Assembly (NCBI GenBank): GCA_024291935.2
Contig: CM044308.1
Span: 117,268,501 to 117,332,500 of the forward strand
DNA: 64,000 bases
Origin: Okapia johnstoni
Lineage: Eukaryota; Chordata; Mammalia; Artiodactyla; Giraffidae
Reading direction: 5' to 3'
Under the pieces are notes generated by a model. It was not told the DNA's origin, did not search any database, and saw only the letters and a list, made by a program, of their open reading frames with translations. Shown piece after piece: positions 1 through 14,100 of the stretch. The number at the start of each line of letters is the position of its first letter. The first letter of the stretch is position 1. The position numbers and the translations under genes are program-made.

Positions 1-2060
1 TCATCTACCATAGCCTCATGGAGTAACTGTAAAACCTAAATGATAACTAGAAAAAAGCAGAAAACTTTTTTTGGCGACTAAATCATTTAAAGTCTCATCT
101 TTCAATTGAATGCAAGTTCTTAAATTTTAAAACAATATGCCATTCTCTGAGTGCCTTTCATTAGTATTAAACAATGGTAATAACCATTTCCATGTTTGGA
201 ACATGAAACATGTTACATGACTGGCATAAACACTTTCATGATGATTACAGTTTTTCATTTAGTAATTGCTTCAGGGATAGAACTGAAATAAATTATTTCT
301 TTTTAATATGCATAAAATTACAGTCTGAGTCATAGCTTTTTTTTGCTTCATTACCCTGAAGAGCCTCTATTTTTTCCCACTTCTGAAAATAATTTTTAAA
401 TTAATGATATTCAAATAAATATCACATTTAGTAGAAGATTTTACAGTAGACTTTAAAAGCCCATAGCTAACACTGGAGAATCATGAAAACACAAATCATT
501 CAATTCTGTGGTTTTTTTCCTGAGACATTCATTACCTTTATTCCTATGCAGCATTCTGTTCAATGAGTTGTCATTTAATTACTTACGGAACTGTTAAAAA
601 CCCACCTATTCTGTATAAACAGTGACCTATTTGACCAGGTCAAATATGTAGCGGGTGTCTGGTAGTGGAGTGAAATGACAGTATTTGGTAGCACTAACTC
701 CTCCAGCACTGTGGGTGCCCATTAGCACTCATGTGTATCAGCTGGGTTTTTACCTTGCTTGTAGGCCACTGATAAGAAGATTTAAATGACTATGGAAAGA
801 TTTTTGCTCCAGGGCAAAGAACTCAATAGAAATCCACTTATATAACTTTCGTGTATGGTGGTATTGAATGACACAAAATAGTAGTGGGATGTAGTCATTC
901 ATATGTAAAGGTGGTTCTTCCAGGGAGCTGCCTGAGTCTGATAAGGAAAAAAAAAAAAGCAAAGCTTTTGTAGTCTGTGTTTAAGCCATCCAAGAATTAC
1001 CCACACAGATACTACTCATTACACTGTTTTTCCATTCAGCAGGGAAATGTGTCCACAGGCAAAAGTATCTTTATCTAATTTTGAAGTGATTGTTGTTTTG
1101 CTGCAAAGATAGCTTCTGGAACTTCTTGATGTGATCCTTGTAATAATGCAGATTGAGTGTATTAACTCTTACTGCTGCTTATCAGAGGTGGGAACTCCTG
1201 CCAGTAAGCAGTGTAGTGTGATCAAGAGGGACAGTTTGCATCTTGGTTGAACAGCATTTCAGAAATAGATTTTTATCTTAATTATCCTGCCTCTGCATTC
1301 TGAACCCATTTGAGAGAATAATTTACATGAAGGTTAACATAATTTAAAATACTGGGTTTACATACTTGGAGCAGGTCACTTTCACAGATTTATGGACCTA
1401 AATCTGAAATTGCAAGTGGTCATTGTTCTATAATAATTATTTCTAATGCCACTCCAGTGGGTTTTTCTTTAATTAATTAATTTATTTTGTGGCTATGTTG
1501 GGTCTTCATTGCTGCACGTGGGCTTTCTCTAGTAGCAGAGAGTGGAGGCTGCCCTTGGTCGCGGTGCACAGGCTTCTCACCGCAGTGGCTTCTCTCATTG
1601 CAGAGCACAGGCTCTAGGAGTGCGGGCCTCAGTAGTTGCAGCACTTAGGCTCTAGAGCGTGGGCTCAGGAGTTGTGGCACACAAGCTTTGCTGCCTGCGG
1701 CATGTAGGGAACCCGCGTTGCCTGCATTGGCAGGCGGATTCCTAATCACTGGACCACCAGAAAGCCCCACTCCAGTGGTTTTTGTGGCTTAAAGATGGTT
1801 TAGATGGTCAGCATGGATCTGACCCCTCTTCACATAATCAAGGGAAGAATTACTGCTTGAATGTTGTTTCAGTCTATTTTTTTCAAGGAAAAAAACCTGT
1901 CTTTTGTCATATGTGGTGTACATATACAGTCTCTTTAAAGCAGGGAGCCACGAGTTTTACCTAGGTATCTGTGTGCCATTTTAATTCTAAGTTCTTCCTT
2001 GATGACATGGTAGGGAGACAAAGTTCTAGTCATTAAGAAATATTTCTTTTTCCCTTTTAG
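1..2060 (+). other. SYNRG intron (3' end), upstream of first exon seen
   Basis: AT-rich intronic sequence. Apart from one CHR SINE (1467-1766) I see no exon or repeat I can name. The preceding coding exon must lie left of the window, since no matching phase-2 donor with synergin-like coding was found. Confidence 0.6.
1467..1766 (-). repeat. CHR-type long tRNA-Glu SINE
   Basis: Reads on the + strand as the reverse of the SINE: AT-rich tail at left, the typical gcagagcacaggctctag and ggcaggcggattccta blocks, then the tRNA-like head. It is flanked by near-identical direct repeats (ccactccagtgg followed by T's) at 1449-1466 and 1767-1783, a clear target-site duplication. Confidence 0.85.
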
Positions 2061-2179
2061 TGCCCCTTCTTTGTTGATGCCACTTCCTGGAACTAAAACA
2101 TCAGCTTCAACGGATAAATATGCTGTGTTTAAAGGAATTGCAGCTGACAAGTCCTCTGAAAATACTGTTCCGTTTGGAG
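2061..2179 (+). CDS. SYNRG: SYNRG coding exon (first in window)
   Basis: This 119-nt exon follows a pyrimidine-rich acceptor (tcccttttag) and ends at GGAG|gtaaag. Its first base completes a codon begun in an exon left of the window. It reads [12 protein letters not shown], then [22 protein letters not shown], a conserved gamma-synergin stretch just before the acidic-phenylalanine region. The frame passes to the next exon in phase 1. Confidence 0.93.
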
Positions 2180-5100
2180 GTAAAGCAGTTCATAAATTCA
2201 TGAACCTGTGAATGTAAATCTTGGTTTTCAGTGGTGACCTTTTATGGTAAATGTCCTTGAGTTGTGATCTCAAGGTTCCTAACCTTAATTGAGCTTCTGT
2301 CTTTTCATCATAGAGCCTGGTGATAAATATAGTGCTTTCAGAGAGCTCGAACAGACAGCAGAGAGTAAATCTTTGGGTAAGTTTTTGATTCCTGAAATGG
2401 ATAAATTATTTCATTGTTTAACACGAGAGTTTTACGACTCTTTCTGTAACATCCCAAGTGTTCTTTTATTTTACTGTTTGTGGTTGTGTTTTTGTTTTGT
2501 GGCTCCAGAAATTACAAGGAAGCAAAATGTGGTTCAGTTATTGGAAATTATTTTCTAAAAATTAGGGCAGACCCCAAATTGACGCAATTTCCTTTGAAGA
2601 CAGTGCATTCCCTTTCACTGGAAGCCTTCAAGTCACATTAGGCTCCTGTGGCCACTTTCAGTTATTTTAACGCTCAATAAGACTGGAGCTATTGGCAGTG
2701 CGGCAATCTGTGGACTGTGCAAAAGGCAGCAGCAACCAGTCTATATGCCTCAAGATTTTCAAAATTAGCTGTAATTTAATGAGAAGAGTGAGAGGGGTTT
2801 GTGTGCCTATGTGGTTCCCATCTCTAACAGAAGGACTTAAATAGAGTGGAAGGGAATTTAGAGTGATAATTTAAGAGCCATATATGTAAAGACTGAAAGT
2901 TTTATTTGTGGCAAAATCCTGCTAGAAACCTCATGTGTAGGATTTAGATAATCTGTAGGTCAAATGATGTCCTTCAAAGCTTAACACACACATGCTGTGA
3001 AATTCGTATCCTCTACTGAGGAGTTCTTCCTAGGGACAGTACCACCTTCTACCTTTTTGTATTGGACACTCGAACTTGGAACATCTTTCCACAGTCATTT
3101 GTTCCAACCTTCTCTCCAAGTAATGGGGTGGGTATGGGGAGGTGAAGGGAAGTTACAGGAAGGGTAAGGTGTACATGTGAAATTTAAACTATCAATAGAA
3201 AGTATACTGCTTAAATATCTCTAGAAATATTCAATATTTTACAGCTCTTAGGTTCTAGAACTGTTTCCTTGGGTTTCATTTAAGCCTTTAGAATGTAATG
3301 TCTTTCTTCCTCAGTGCTTGTATTAGGTACTAGGACTACAAAGATAAACCCCAGAGGAACCTTAGGTTTGTTGATTTGGCATTTACTCCAAGTGTTGCTG
3401 TCATCAACTCATGGGCCAAGGCAAGTTTGGAGTAAAGAACGTGGGTTAATATCACGGTTCTTTCTATACTCTGGTGTTAGCGGTTGTGTGATATCTGTGT
3501 TATTCCTGGGAAACGCCGTGGTGCCCCCACACTGTAAGCAGTACGCCTGAGCCCTGCTTTCTCAGTACCTTCTTGACAGAATCCCAGACGGTTGTTGCTG
3601 TTGTCGTGCTTTCATTCCAGTCTTATCTTTAAGGCTCTCCATGTAGCGATGCCAACTTTGTTCATTTGGGGAGAATATATTTTAATTCTGCTCTTGTTAA
3701 GAATACATTGGACTGCAAAAATTTGAAGTCAAACAGGAAGATGATTGTGTGACATTTAATTAAACCTCCTTGAAGGTCATCTGACTCTCATGGAATGAAA
3801 CTTTGTTGGCTTATAATACTTTTGCAGTTGACTAGGGCTCTCATGTTAAAGGCGAACTTTGTAGAAAACTGATTAGGTGGATTTATTTATTTATTTATTT
3901 ATTTATTTATTTTTCTAAAATATAGGGCATTTTGGCCATGGTAAAGATTTCATTTATTTATTTTGGTCGGAATACATGGTCTGTGGGATATTAGTTCCCT
4001 GACCAGAGTCGAACCTGTGCCCCTTGCAGTGGAAGTACAAAGTCTTGACCACTGGACCACCAGGGAATTTCCCAGATTGATTTTTTTAAAATGTTTAATA
4101 CAGAAGGTAATAACACAAAGGGTTAAAATATTATTGCCTTGCCTTGATAAAATATTATTATCAGTTAAGTAATCAGTTTTGTGTAGAATTTAGCAATTTT
4201 ATTTCAGTAGTTCTTTGTCATTTGATTATATAACCACTAAAAAAAAAAGTTGGACTGGCTTCATTACTGTTATGGCAGAGGTGTAGTTTCTTAAGTCCAA
4301 ATGACTGAGTTTAATAATATTTCCTTTTTACTACCCCTATAGTTTAAACCATAAATTAAAGTAGATGCAGGAAATATACCATATAGAGAAGTGACACTTT
4401 TTGTTTAAGTTTTAGCAAAAAGTGATATCTTTCGAAATGTTTTTAGAGCCTAGAAAGTAGCAGTTAGAGAAACTTAATGAGGATTCATTAAGGTAGCCAT
4501 GAATTCATATGCTTTATGTACCTCCTGATAAGCAGGCGTCCAATGACTGTAACTAATTCATTTGCCCAAAAGGTAGCCATGAATTCATATGCTTTATGTA
4601 CCTCCTGATAAGCAGGCGTCCAATGACTGTAACTAATTCATTTGCCCAAAAATCTCCTGTGTTTTTGAGCATGTAAACCCACCCATTTTTATTTCTTTTT
4701 AACCCTTTTACCCAGCTTACATTTCTAGTGGAAACATTTACAATTCATCAGTAAGTTTAGTTTGCTGTGGTGATTTCTTTTACAAAACAACCAAGCAAAA
4801 CTTGTCAATTTCACAAATATTTTAAAGCAGCATGTCAAAAATTTGGGCTGTGACAAAATTGGCTGCTTGTTACCTTTTTATTTTACAGAAATAAATATTA
4901 TCAGTGATATACTTGCCTAAAATTCTAGGGCAGTTAAGTTTTATATCTGCTTCTCCTGTCAGTTTGTGAAATTGACTTTAGTTTTATTAGTGGTATGTAT
5001 GAAAACATAAACTACAGAAACTCTGAATGCTCTTCCTCTCTTTCTAAAAGTTCCCTAGTAATAGTAAACAGATTTCTCTGTGTTGATAAATTATGCTGGT

Positions 5101-8100
5101 GGATTGGTTACGTATCTCAGATTAGGAAGAAAAATAAGCTTCCATTATTTTCCATGCTTTATTTCATATGATACATCAAGTATGTATCATGTTACAGGCA
5201 CAGATTATTTAAAGCCTGTATTATTTTCATGATAATTTTCAGGATTATATTTTGATTTTACATACATCTTTCTAGTTTATATGCTTCTTTATTTCATTTT
5301 TAGGGAAAAATATAATTTTAAAAAGTAGATGAGGAAATTAAAGCTTCTTGTATTTTAGTTTATAACTCTCCAGAATTGCACTCATATTTTTAAATAACAA
5401 GTGATGTTAGTATAGCTATATTTATAATTGGTTTACCTCTGGTTTTCATTACCTGGTATAACCTAGTGGATTTTATGGGAGACCTTCAGGTGCTGTTAGA
5501 AAATGGAGATTGTTTGAACGTCCTAATGTCGTGCCTATGAGTGATCACATGCTATCCTGTGCTTTAGTTGCTCAGTTGTGTCCAACTCTTCGCGATCCCA
5601 TGGACTGCAGGCCACCAGGCTCCTCTGTCCATGAGGATTCTTCAGGCAAGAATACTGGAGTGGGTTGCCATGCCCTCCTCCAGGGGATCTTCCCAACCCA
5701 GGGATTGAACCCAGGTCTCCCACATTGCAGGTGGATTCTTTACCGTCTGAGCCACCAGGGAAGCCCAAGTGATAACATGACTGTGATAATAAAGAATGGA
5801 AACCCTATTAAGAACCATGGCCCAGATTTTTACCAGTATCTTAACTGCATCTATTTAATTATTTCTGAGAAATACCTTAGTACCTATTTTCTCTAACTTT
5901 CTGTCAGTAATTGTATCCCCAGAGTAGCCCAGTATAAAATAAAGTTTAAATCCAACCCTCGAAATTTTTAATAACAGAATTAGTGTTCAGATCCCTTTGA
6001 ATTTTAATAAGAACAAGAGCTGATTGGTACCATGAGATGGCTGATTTCAAGAAAAGCCCAAGTACTCATAGATTTTTTTTTGTAAGATTCAGTTTGTTTG
6101 TTGCACGGTGTGGGGAGAAGCTATCAATACTTTATAATATGCCCTTAACAGAAATGCTTTGCAAGTAAGTAGATGCCTTTTCAGAAATTTTCACCAAATT
6201 TCCTTCAAATTAATGCCTCTGTATACTTCAGCAAAACCACATAGTGTCTAACCATAAGCTTTAACTAACTGAGCAGAGTCTTGCACATCCTAACTGAGCA
6301 GAGTCTTGTACATCCTAAATATTTGATGCAGGATTCTTTGTAATATTTCATAGGTACCGTGATTTTTTTTTCTTCTTATTGATCCCTGTGTAACATATTT
6401 TATTTTTAAAGGGCCACGATTTTAATATGCCTCTCTTCAGGAATCTCCAGCGCCCATTTCTTATTCTCCTGGAGGCTTGGCTGGGAAGCCATAGTGAGAA
6501 AACATCCTGAGAGCAATGCTTTTGACCAGTTGAGGGCTCTGGTACAGACTTACCACGCTGGAATGAGAAAATGAAAATGATATGATCCGTGTGTTCAGTT
6601 TGATTTTTATTTCCCTTTCACTGGCCTTCAGTGTGCAAACAAAAGGGATACATGGTATAGGGCATTATCGAACCAATGGTTAAATAATGTGAAGCCCATG
6701 AGGCAAACCTCTGTAATATGCTTGTCCTGTAATGTGCTTTGCATCATGTGCCTTTCAGCTCGGCATTCTTCTGTATTTGGTTGTGTTTTTTCTTTCAGGA
6801 GAAAACTTTGCAGAATTCAGATCTGCAGGGACCGACGATGGTTTCACTGATTTTAAAACCGCCGACAGTATCTCGCCACTAGAGCCACCAGCAAAAGACA
6901 AACCTTTCCCAGCCACCTTCCCCTCAGGAGCTACCCAACAGAAACCACAAACACAAGTGAAAAATCCTCTGAATTTAGCAGATCTAGATATGTTTTCCTC
7001 AATTACTTGCAGCAACGAGAAACCATTGTCCTTTTCAGCTGCATTTAGCGTATCAAAATCTGTTTCCATACGACCCCAGCCAGCAGGGTCTGCGGCACCC
7101 AGTACAGCATTGGTGTCAACCAAGACTGCTAGTGTGGCTGATGATTTTGGAGAATTCAACCTTTTTGGGGAATATTCCAGTCCAGCCTCTGTCGGGGAGC
7201 AGGATGACTTTGCAGATTTTATGGCTTTCAGTAATAGTTCTGTTTCATCAGAGCAAAAGGCAGATGACAAATATGAGGCCCTTAAAGAGGAAGCTAGTCC
7301 TGGTCCTCTAACCAGCAGCACAGGCATCACAGGGAAGAGTGGACAAAACTCTGCTGCTACGTCCACGAAATATGACGTCTTCAAACAGCTCTCTCTGGAG
7401 GGATCTGGACTAGGTGGTGAAGAGCTGAAAGACAGCACTTCTTCGGGCAAGAGCGATGATGATTTTGCTGACTTCCACTCCAGTAAATTTTCCTCCATGA
7501 ACTCGGACAAATCCCTGGGAGAGAAAGCGGTGGCTTTCAGACACACCAAAGAAGACTCTGCTTCGGTGAAGTCCCTCGATCTCCCTTCCATCGGGGGCAG
7601 CAGTGTCGGCAAGGAGGACTCGGAAGACGCACTCTCTGTTCAGTTTGACATGAAACTGGCTGATGTGGGAGGCGAGCTTAAGCATGTCATGTCTGATAGC
7701 TCTTTGGATTTACCGACAGTTAGTGGCCAGCATCCTCCTGCCGCAGGTGAGGAATTGGTGAGATTGCTCTGGTGATGGTGACGCGGATATCAGAGGTGGT
7801 TCTGTGGGTGTTCATTTACGGAAGAGGAAGGCTCTGGCTCTTAACCTTTATGAATGTCTGATAATTAACCTCTTCATTGCCAGTCCCCTTAAAGCAGTGT
7901 TGCATTTGATTCTCTGGCTACTCGGATATATGGATACCGTGAATACAGTGAAACTTGGATAGCTAAGGTATTTTGACGTTTGAAACCTGACACCAGCTTG
8001 GTGTTCGAGGCACATCAAAATCCACTGCTAAACGAGCCGCACATTGCCAGAAATTTTATATAGACGTTTGTGGTGTCAGTCATGTCCCTCTCTTTCTGTG

Positions 8101-11100
8101 AGTGAGGTCAGTGTTTTCCTCCTTTTTTCTTCTCTGGGGTATGTTTGTCAGCTGCCCATAGAGTATTCTTTTTGGTTTGCAGAAACCAACTCGCGTTAGG
8201 CCAAGTAAGTAAAAATGTCTAGCCAGTGGTACTGCAGTTTGCCACATCCCTACGAGAGAAGAAGAAGGCAAGAACTTGTGTGTGGGCGCCCTGCGTGCCA
8301 GGGTCTGGCAAGGAGATGGGCACCAGTTGTTAGTGGAATTCAGGTAAGGTTTTCAGTGCTAACGCTATGACTAGAAGTATTAAATTGTAACAGACCTGTA
8401 GATGGTAGAATAGGATAACTACTAACTTCCTCAGAAAATATTTGAGAACATCTTAGAAGGGAACCCTGTTTAAATTCCATGTGGATTTACGTGTAGCAGT
8501 TGATTCTCTAGTCCAACTTCCTGTCAGAAAAACTAGATTCCCAAGTGTCCTAGTCTTTATTTTGTTTTGTTCTTTGATATGTATATAGAAAGATACACCT
8601 ATTTTGTGGCCTTTAATAATGAGAAATATCTCAGCATTACTGTATTATTCCAGAAAAATGCATACATGTGTGAAGGGTTCATTGTTGTTTAACCAGAGAG
8701 AGACACATAAGACACTCCCAAGTTTACAGATTCAGGCAGAAGTTGTAAAGTATAACAGCTTTTGCATACATCGAATTGGTCGAGTCAGAAAACAAAATTG
8801 CATCCATCCTTTGGCTATTGAGTTGTTGGAAATGGTCTTAAACAGGGTGCTGAATCGGGAGCAAGGTATTGGAGGAGTGCTGTGTTCCACGGGCTCTTTG
8901 CTAAGGCCTTTGCCGAGTGCAGTTGGCTGTCTGCAGGGCAACTTGTGCCCCTGCCTGTCTATTTCTTTTTTTAATGTACTTTTCTTAAGATGTTTTTCTT
9001 TTCTTTTTTCTTTTTTGCTGTTCTTTGTTTGCTGGAGAGATTCTGTTTCTCTTTTTTGTATGAGCTGCTTAAGCTACAGCAGGCGGTTGCAAAGCACTGT
9101 TTTCTGAACAATAATAGTGACTTTTTATTTTAAAATCTCATAACATGTACACTAGCCTTTTGGACTCTGAAGTTATGAATTAGAAGCTATTTTTCTGAAA
9201 GTGAGTCTCTATTCTTTCACAGTGCCAAACTAGATGTCGTTATGAGATGAGTCTAATCTGAGCTTGGGATGTCTTTTTTTTTTTTTTTTTCCATTTTGGG
9301 AGGGGAGATTGGTTTCATGACTGAGCTTGTTCTGATTGACCTGTTAAAACAATCTTCTGTGCTCATGTCCTTTTATGTATGTTTGGAACATTCCCAGCTT
9401 GGAACCTATAATGTTCAAGCCAGGTTTCTTCCATTTGAGGATATTCTTAAAAGCGGATTGTTCTCTCCTTTGATCTGTAAACCTCCTGTCTGAAAGGAGC
9501 AGTATCCCTTTAGAGTGGTTGTAAAAGGGGTTGATGTCTGACCAATGAGCTGTATTCTTGAGCAGAACTGCTGTGTGAATGTATTGGAGAAGGTAAATGA
9601 CAGAGATTTCTCCAGTGCAGTTTGGTTTAACATTATCCTCATCTTGACCACAGTAGCTCTTTTGCTCTCTTAGATTGTGGATTAAAAGGTACATTTTGTT
9701 GGAGAAATAAGAAGTGAGCTGTCGAAGAGAGAATAAGACCTAGTAGTTTATCTCTGGACCTTAATCCTGTTTGGAAACCCTAACTTAACTCTGAAGGGGA
9801 TACTGTCTCTTTTAATTCCTGCTATGATTCTTTGTATGGAAGGTAGATAATACTAATAACATTGCCTGATTTCTCTGAGTATTATTACATTTAACCCTTT
9901 GAGCCCTTGCTGCGTATAATTTCAACTAGGCTGCTTTTGTCCCCACCCCCCACCCCACCCCCCGCTAAATTGAATCTCTCAGCTCTAAAGCAGCTTGATG
10001 TGCAGTCATTGAGATCATCTGGTTTTGTTGGCAGCAAGAGCTCACCCTCTTTGTGACACTGTCAAAGGGTTAGCAAGACTTCTGTAGCTACCTACGTACC
10101 TACCTGTAAAGGAGCTCTTCTTTGACACTGAAAATCTTTGTATTTTAATCAGCGCCTTATTATTATTTTTTGGCTGCTTTTCTGATGTCTTTTTTTTCAA
10201 CTGGGACATTTTCTGTGTGAATGTGCCTTTTCAAACTTGCTTTGGTATATTCCTCTGCAAATACTGATCTGCATGCTTATTCTGATGACTTTTTTTCCAG
10301 CTCTTCTGTATCACTCTCTTTTGTGATCTGTAAGTCCTACGTTAATAAATAATTCTTTGGCATATTTTGAAAGTGTGGGGATGTGTGTAATTTATACTTC
10401 TCCAGGATTAGACCAAAGAAAAATACCTGGTGCATATCAAATTTAAACCCTCCTGTGGTTAGAGGGTTGTTTCCTTTTTGTTTCTTTTGTTTCCTCAAAC
10501 ACCTTTTTCCTAAGAAAGTATGGGTACATTTTAGCCTTTTCTTCTTATGATTCCACTGATAAAACTATTTAACCTGGCACTGGATTAAAATATAACTTAA
10601 AACATTTAAAAAGTACAAACCTTAGATTATGTTACATGTTAGAAATTTTATTCCTTACCTCTAGTGACAAAACTGAGTAGATTTTATTGCTTTGTAAACA
10701 TCTTGGAGCCTGCCTCAACTAGGAGTTAAACTGAGAAGAGAAAGGAAAGACCTCAGTTTAGTGTTGGGGAAAGAGGGCCACATCTGTTAATAACTAGGTA
10801 TCTATAAATTAAATTATCAAATGATATTGAGATGGACTTCTGAACAGAGTATATGTGAACCAAATTTAGACTGATAATCACTGCAGTGGAAAGTGTTCAT
10901 TGTTAATACTAGGGAGTCTCCAGGACTGAATTTGATTTGAGTTTGAAGTTAGGTACTTCATCCTCTAACTGTAGAGTGCATTACCTTTCCAGCTTCAGAA
11001 TATATTATGAAGCCACCTTCCTTTGGTCTTTTTTAACTTAGTCTGTGAGGCATGTTCTTAACTCTTTGCATTTTTAAGAAAATAATTTTTTTTTAGAAAG

Positions 11101-14100
11101 ACCCATGAAAGTCAGCCACAAGAGTAAGCCAAATTTAGGCTTTTTTTTTTTTAAAACCATTTCAGAGTATAATAGTAGTGAAAAACTTTGGGGAAAAGGA
11201 GTTATTTCCATGGTTTTAATTTTTTTTCTTATATTTTGACACTTCCTTTTAAAAATTTGAGTCAGAAAGGAAATTAAACCATTGAAGCTGAAGATTTTGA
11301 ATAGAATTCCTGAGAGATTACTTTCAGTAACTGAAGTATGCCATGTGGTGGGGAGGAGAAAGATTGCATATTGAGACTAAGAAAATATGGGTCTACCCTT
11401 CAAAATATCGTGTTTTCCAGAGCATAATGCTTTAGCAAGTTGAATAATACTTGGTTTGCAAAACCTTGTGTAATCATATTATGCTTTAATTATGATCTGT
11501 GCTAACTAATTTGGAAGAAAGATTTTGATGTAGCGTCTATCTAGCAATAATATCAGTTGCCTTTCGTTTAGAATTTTCTCGTGTCAGTCTTTTGGCTTTG
11601 GTGAAGTGGTAGAGTGGTCCATCTGGGGCTGCTTTAACTCCTTTCTCCTTTAAATCAGGCTGCAGAAAATGAACATAACTGTGCATAAAACATAATCACA
11701 TTCATAAATTGAGCAATTAATAAAAGTAACAATACTTTTTAGGGAGAAAGTTTTGATAATACGTATAACGATATAAACTCACAATAAAGATCTGAAGGAC
11801 TGTATTCTCTCCTGTAAGTTCCAACAAACCAAAAAAGACTATTTTGTTTGCCCCCATGCCAAGTAAAGTGAGATGTGGTTAGTGCTTGACTTCACACCTC
11901 GGTGTCTGAGAAATTATTCAGATGTATTTATATTTTACAGTCACTCTGTTTTTCTCATTAAAATTCCTACTGATTTTTAAAAGTAGCTGATGAACATGGT
12001 GATAATTTTGTCTATCAAAGAAGCTGGGATAAATCCTAAAGTAACTCAAAAAATCAAGCCATGTTATTTTTGAAGAGCTTCCAGCTTCGATCAGTTGAAC
12101 GCTTTTCATAAGTTGTTTGGAAAATGTTGGCCCGTTAGCTATATAGGGTCACTATATATGGGGTGATATACATGGGAGGTTCTCCTGGGTGCTGCCCTCT
12201 CCCTTGCGTGGCCAAAAGGCTCTAGTTGTAATTGCCATCTTCTGTGCTCATTTAATGTTTTTTAATGAGGTTTTTTTAATGATGACCATGTCCCACTGTA
12301 TGTCTTGGCACTGTTCCATGGCCTTCTGCCTCCTCCAACTTAAAATATCTACAGGATTACCTTTTTTTTTTTTTAATTGGACTTAAAACACTGACCCAGA
12401 ACCCTGCAGGTGCTTCCTGATAGCCTGACAGCGCTTAAACCTTAGATTTACACGGGTCCGTACAGATGAAGAATGGCAGGCTTCTATACAGATTAGAAAA
12501 TACTGGAAGGCAATTACACAGCAGCATTTCATGGCCTGTCATGCTTACAGGGTGATCACTTTCATTCCTGTTTTCTTTAACAACACCATGTGGGTGTTTG
12601 ATACTTAAGACAATGCAGTCAGACCAGGTTCTACAGTTAACAGAGAATGTGACCATGACTGATCTCAGAAGGAAGAATAAGACCAGAAATGGACAGAAGT
12701 TTAAGTGTATAAATATTTCATGATTTGCTTTGGTAAAACGGAGTTTGGACTAAATCAGTATTGGAAATTCCTTAGTCCAGCGAACATTTTTATTGCTCTG
12801 TTAAACACTGAGGAGTGGTGGAATTGGCACATGTATCTCTCTTTTTTTTTCTTTTTCTAAATGCTTTTCTCAAAAGCTAATAACTCTTAATCGCCTGGGC
12901 ACATGCTTACAGCTTTAGAAAAGATCCATGGAAATCAATGTGGCCTTCTGTGTCCTGTAGTGGCAGCTCACATTCTTTGTTCCAAGAAATACCTTGTTCT
13001 CATGTACAACATCTGTTTGGATGGGATTTGAATAGAGGTTATGGGAGAGATTGATGGGGTTACTTGCCAGCATAAGCAGGAAATCCATGTCTTGATTTGA
13101 GACACATGATGGAAAGCAGATTGTGTAGTTTATTCCTCTGGCTTGGTAATAGGGCATTTCTGGTTGCAAACAAATACGTACATTAAAGCACACGATTTGG
13201 TGCATAATCTGTGTGCAATTGCAGTTCAATCTAGCACAGCCTAAGAGTTTTCCAGTAGAATTGGAAATACAGTAGTGATTCTCTGTTCCTTTTATTGCAT
13301 CCATTCTGTTTTCTTTTCCTTTTTCTCTTGCAGTTTTCAGAATTCACCTGTCAAATTGAAAACTCACCTACAGTAACTTCAGTGATTACAATATAAAATG
13401 TGGGTTATTCCATGTTATTTTTCCATCACTCATATTGAAGGTTTTGCAGAATCTTTAATATTTGTAAGACCAACATACAGTAATACATATCATTTGATTG
13501 CTTAGAAAACAGAACTGTTAATGTGGGAAATGAAGAATTTTCTTGGTTTAACCTACACTTAGTGAACTGATTTACCACATTAAAAAAAAAAGGTTTACAA
13601 CTATTCACCATGCCAGGAAATACAACTCATTTTTTATTGCTTATAAAATGCTATGGTTTAGGAATACAGTGTTCTCATGTTCCTTATGTAATAGCAGCAC
13701 TTCCTTTTGTGTCCAGATGAATTGCACTTTAGTAACTTACTTTTTTTTTTTACACTGTCTAGCCAGTAAATAAGCAAAAGTAAAATTAAAAAATCAGCCT
13801 TGAGGGTTAACTTTCATATATCCTGTATAATTACTCTTCATTATTTTTTAGAATACAAAATATTTCCATTTTAGTCTTTTGTTTGGTGATTTCTGTGAGT
13901 TGTTACAAAAGGCAAAATGTTGTGTTTATCATTCATAATAAAAATAAGATTTGTTGAAGACCTAAAGTATTATACAAAATACTTGAAAGCTCTTCAACTA
14001 AGGTATTCCCTTAGTGTTTATAATGCCTTTTACCTGATTATATTACAATCACTTCTGGTTGTTGTTATTAACTTGTTTTTTCTTGTTGCATAATTACACA

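Larger units (their letters stand above)
2377..6798 (+). other. SYNRG 4.4-kb intron
   Basis: Contains a CHR SINE with ATTT repeat (3881-4073), an exact 80-bp tandem duplication (4491-4650), a Bov-tA SINE (5552-5767) and a 25-bp tandem duplication (6266-6315). The rest is AT-rich with no exon recognised. Confidence 0.6.

Noticed and set aside
4491..4650. Direct repeats as a CRISPR array
   Set aside because: Two adjacent units with no spacer in a mammalian intron form a tandem duplication, not a CRISPR array.
5552..5767. tRNA-like sequence as a possible tRNA gene
   Set aside because: The tRNA-Glu-like part belongs to a Bov-tA SINE with target duplications. The same holds for all other Bov-tA and CHR copies; no genuine tRNA gene was found.
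6755..7612. 285-codon open frame on the - strand
   Set aside because: It lies opposite the 948-nt SYNRG exon and is an antisense shadow of its codon usage; the + strand has correct splice sites and a known protein.
8604..9107. 167-codon + strand frame in a SYNRG intron
   Set aside because: Ends in a phenylalanine/leucine-rich run caused by a pyrimidine tract, matches no family I recognise, and is not framed by suitable splice sites.
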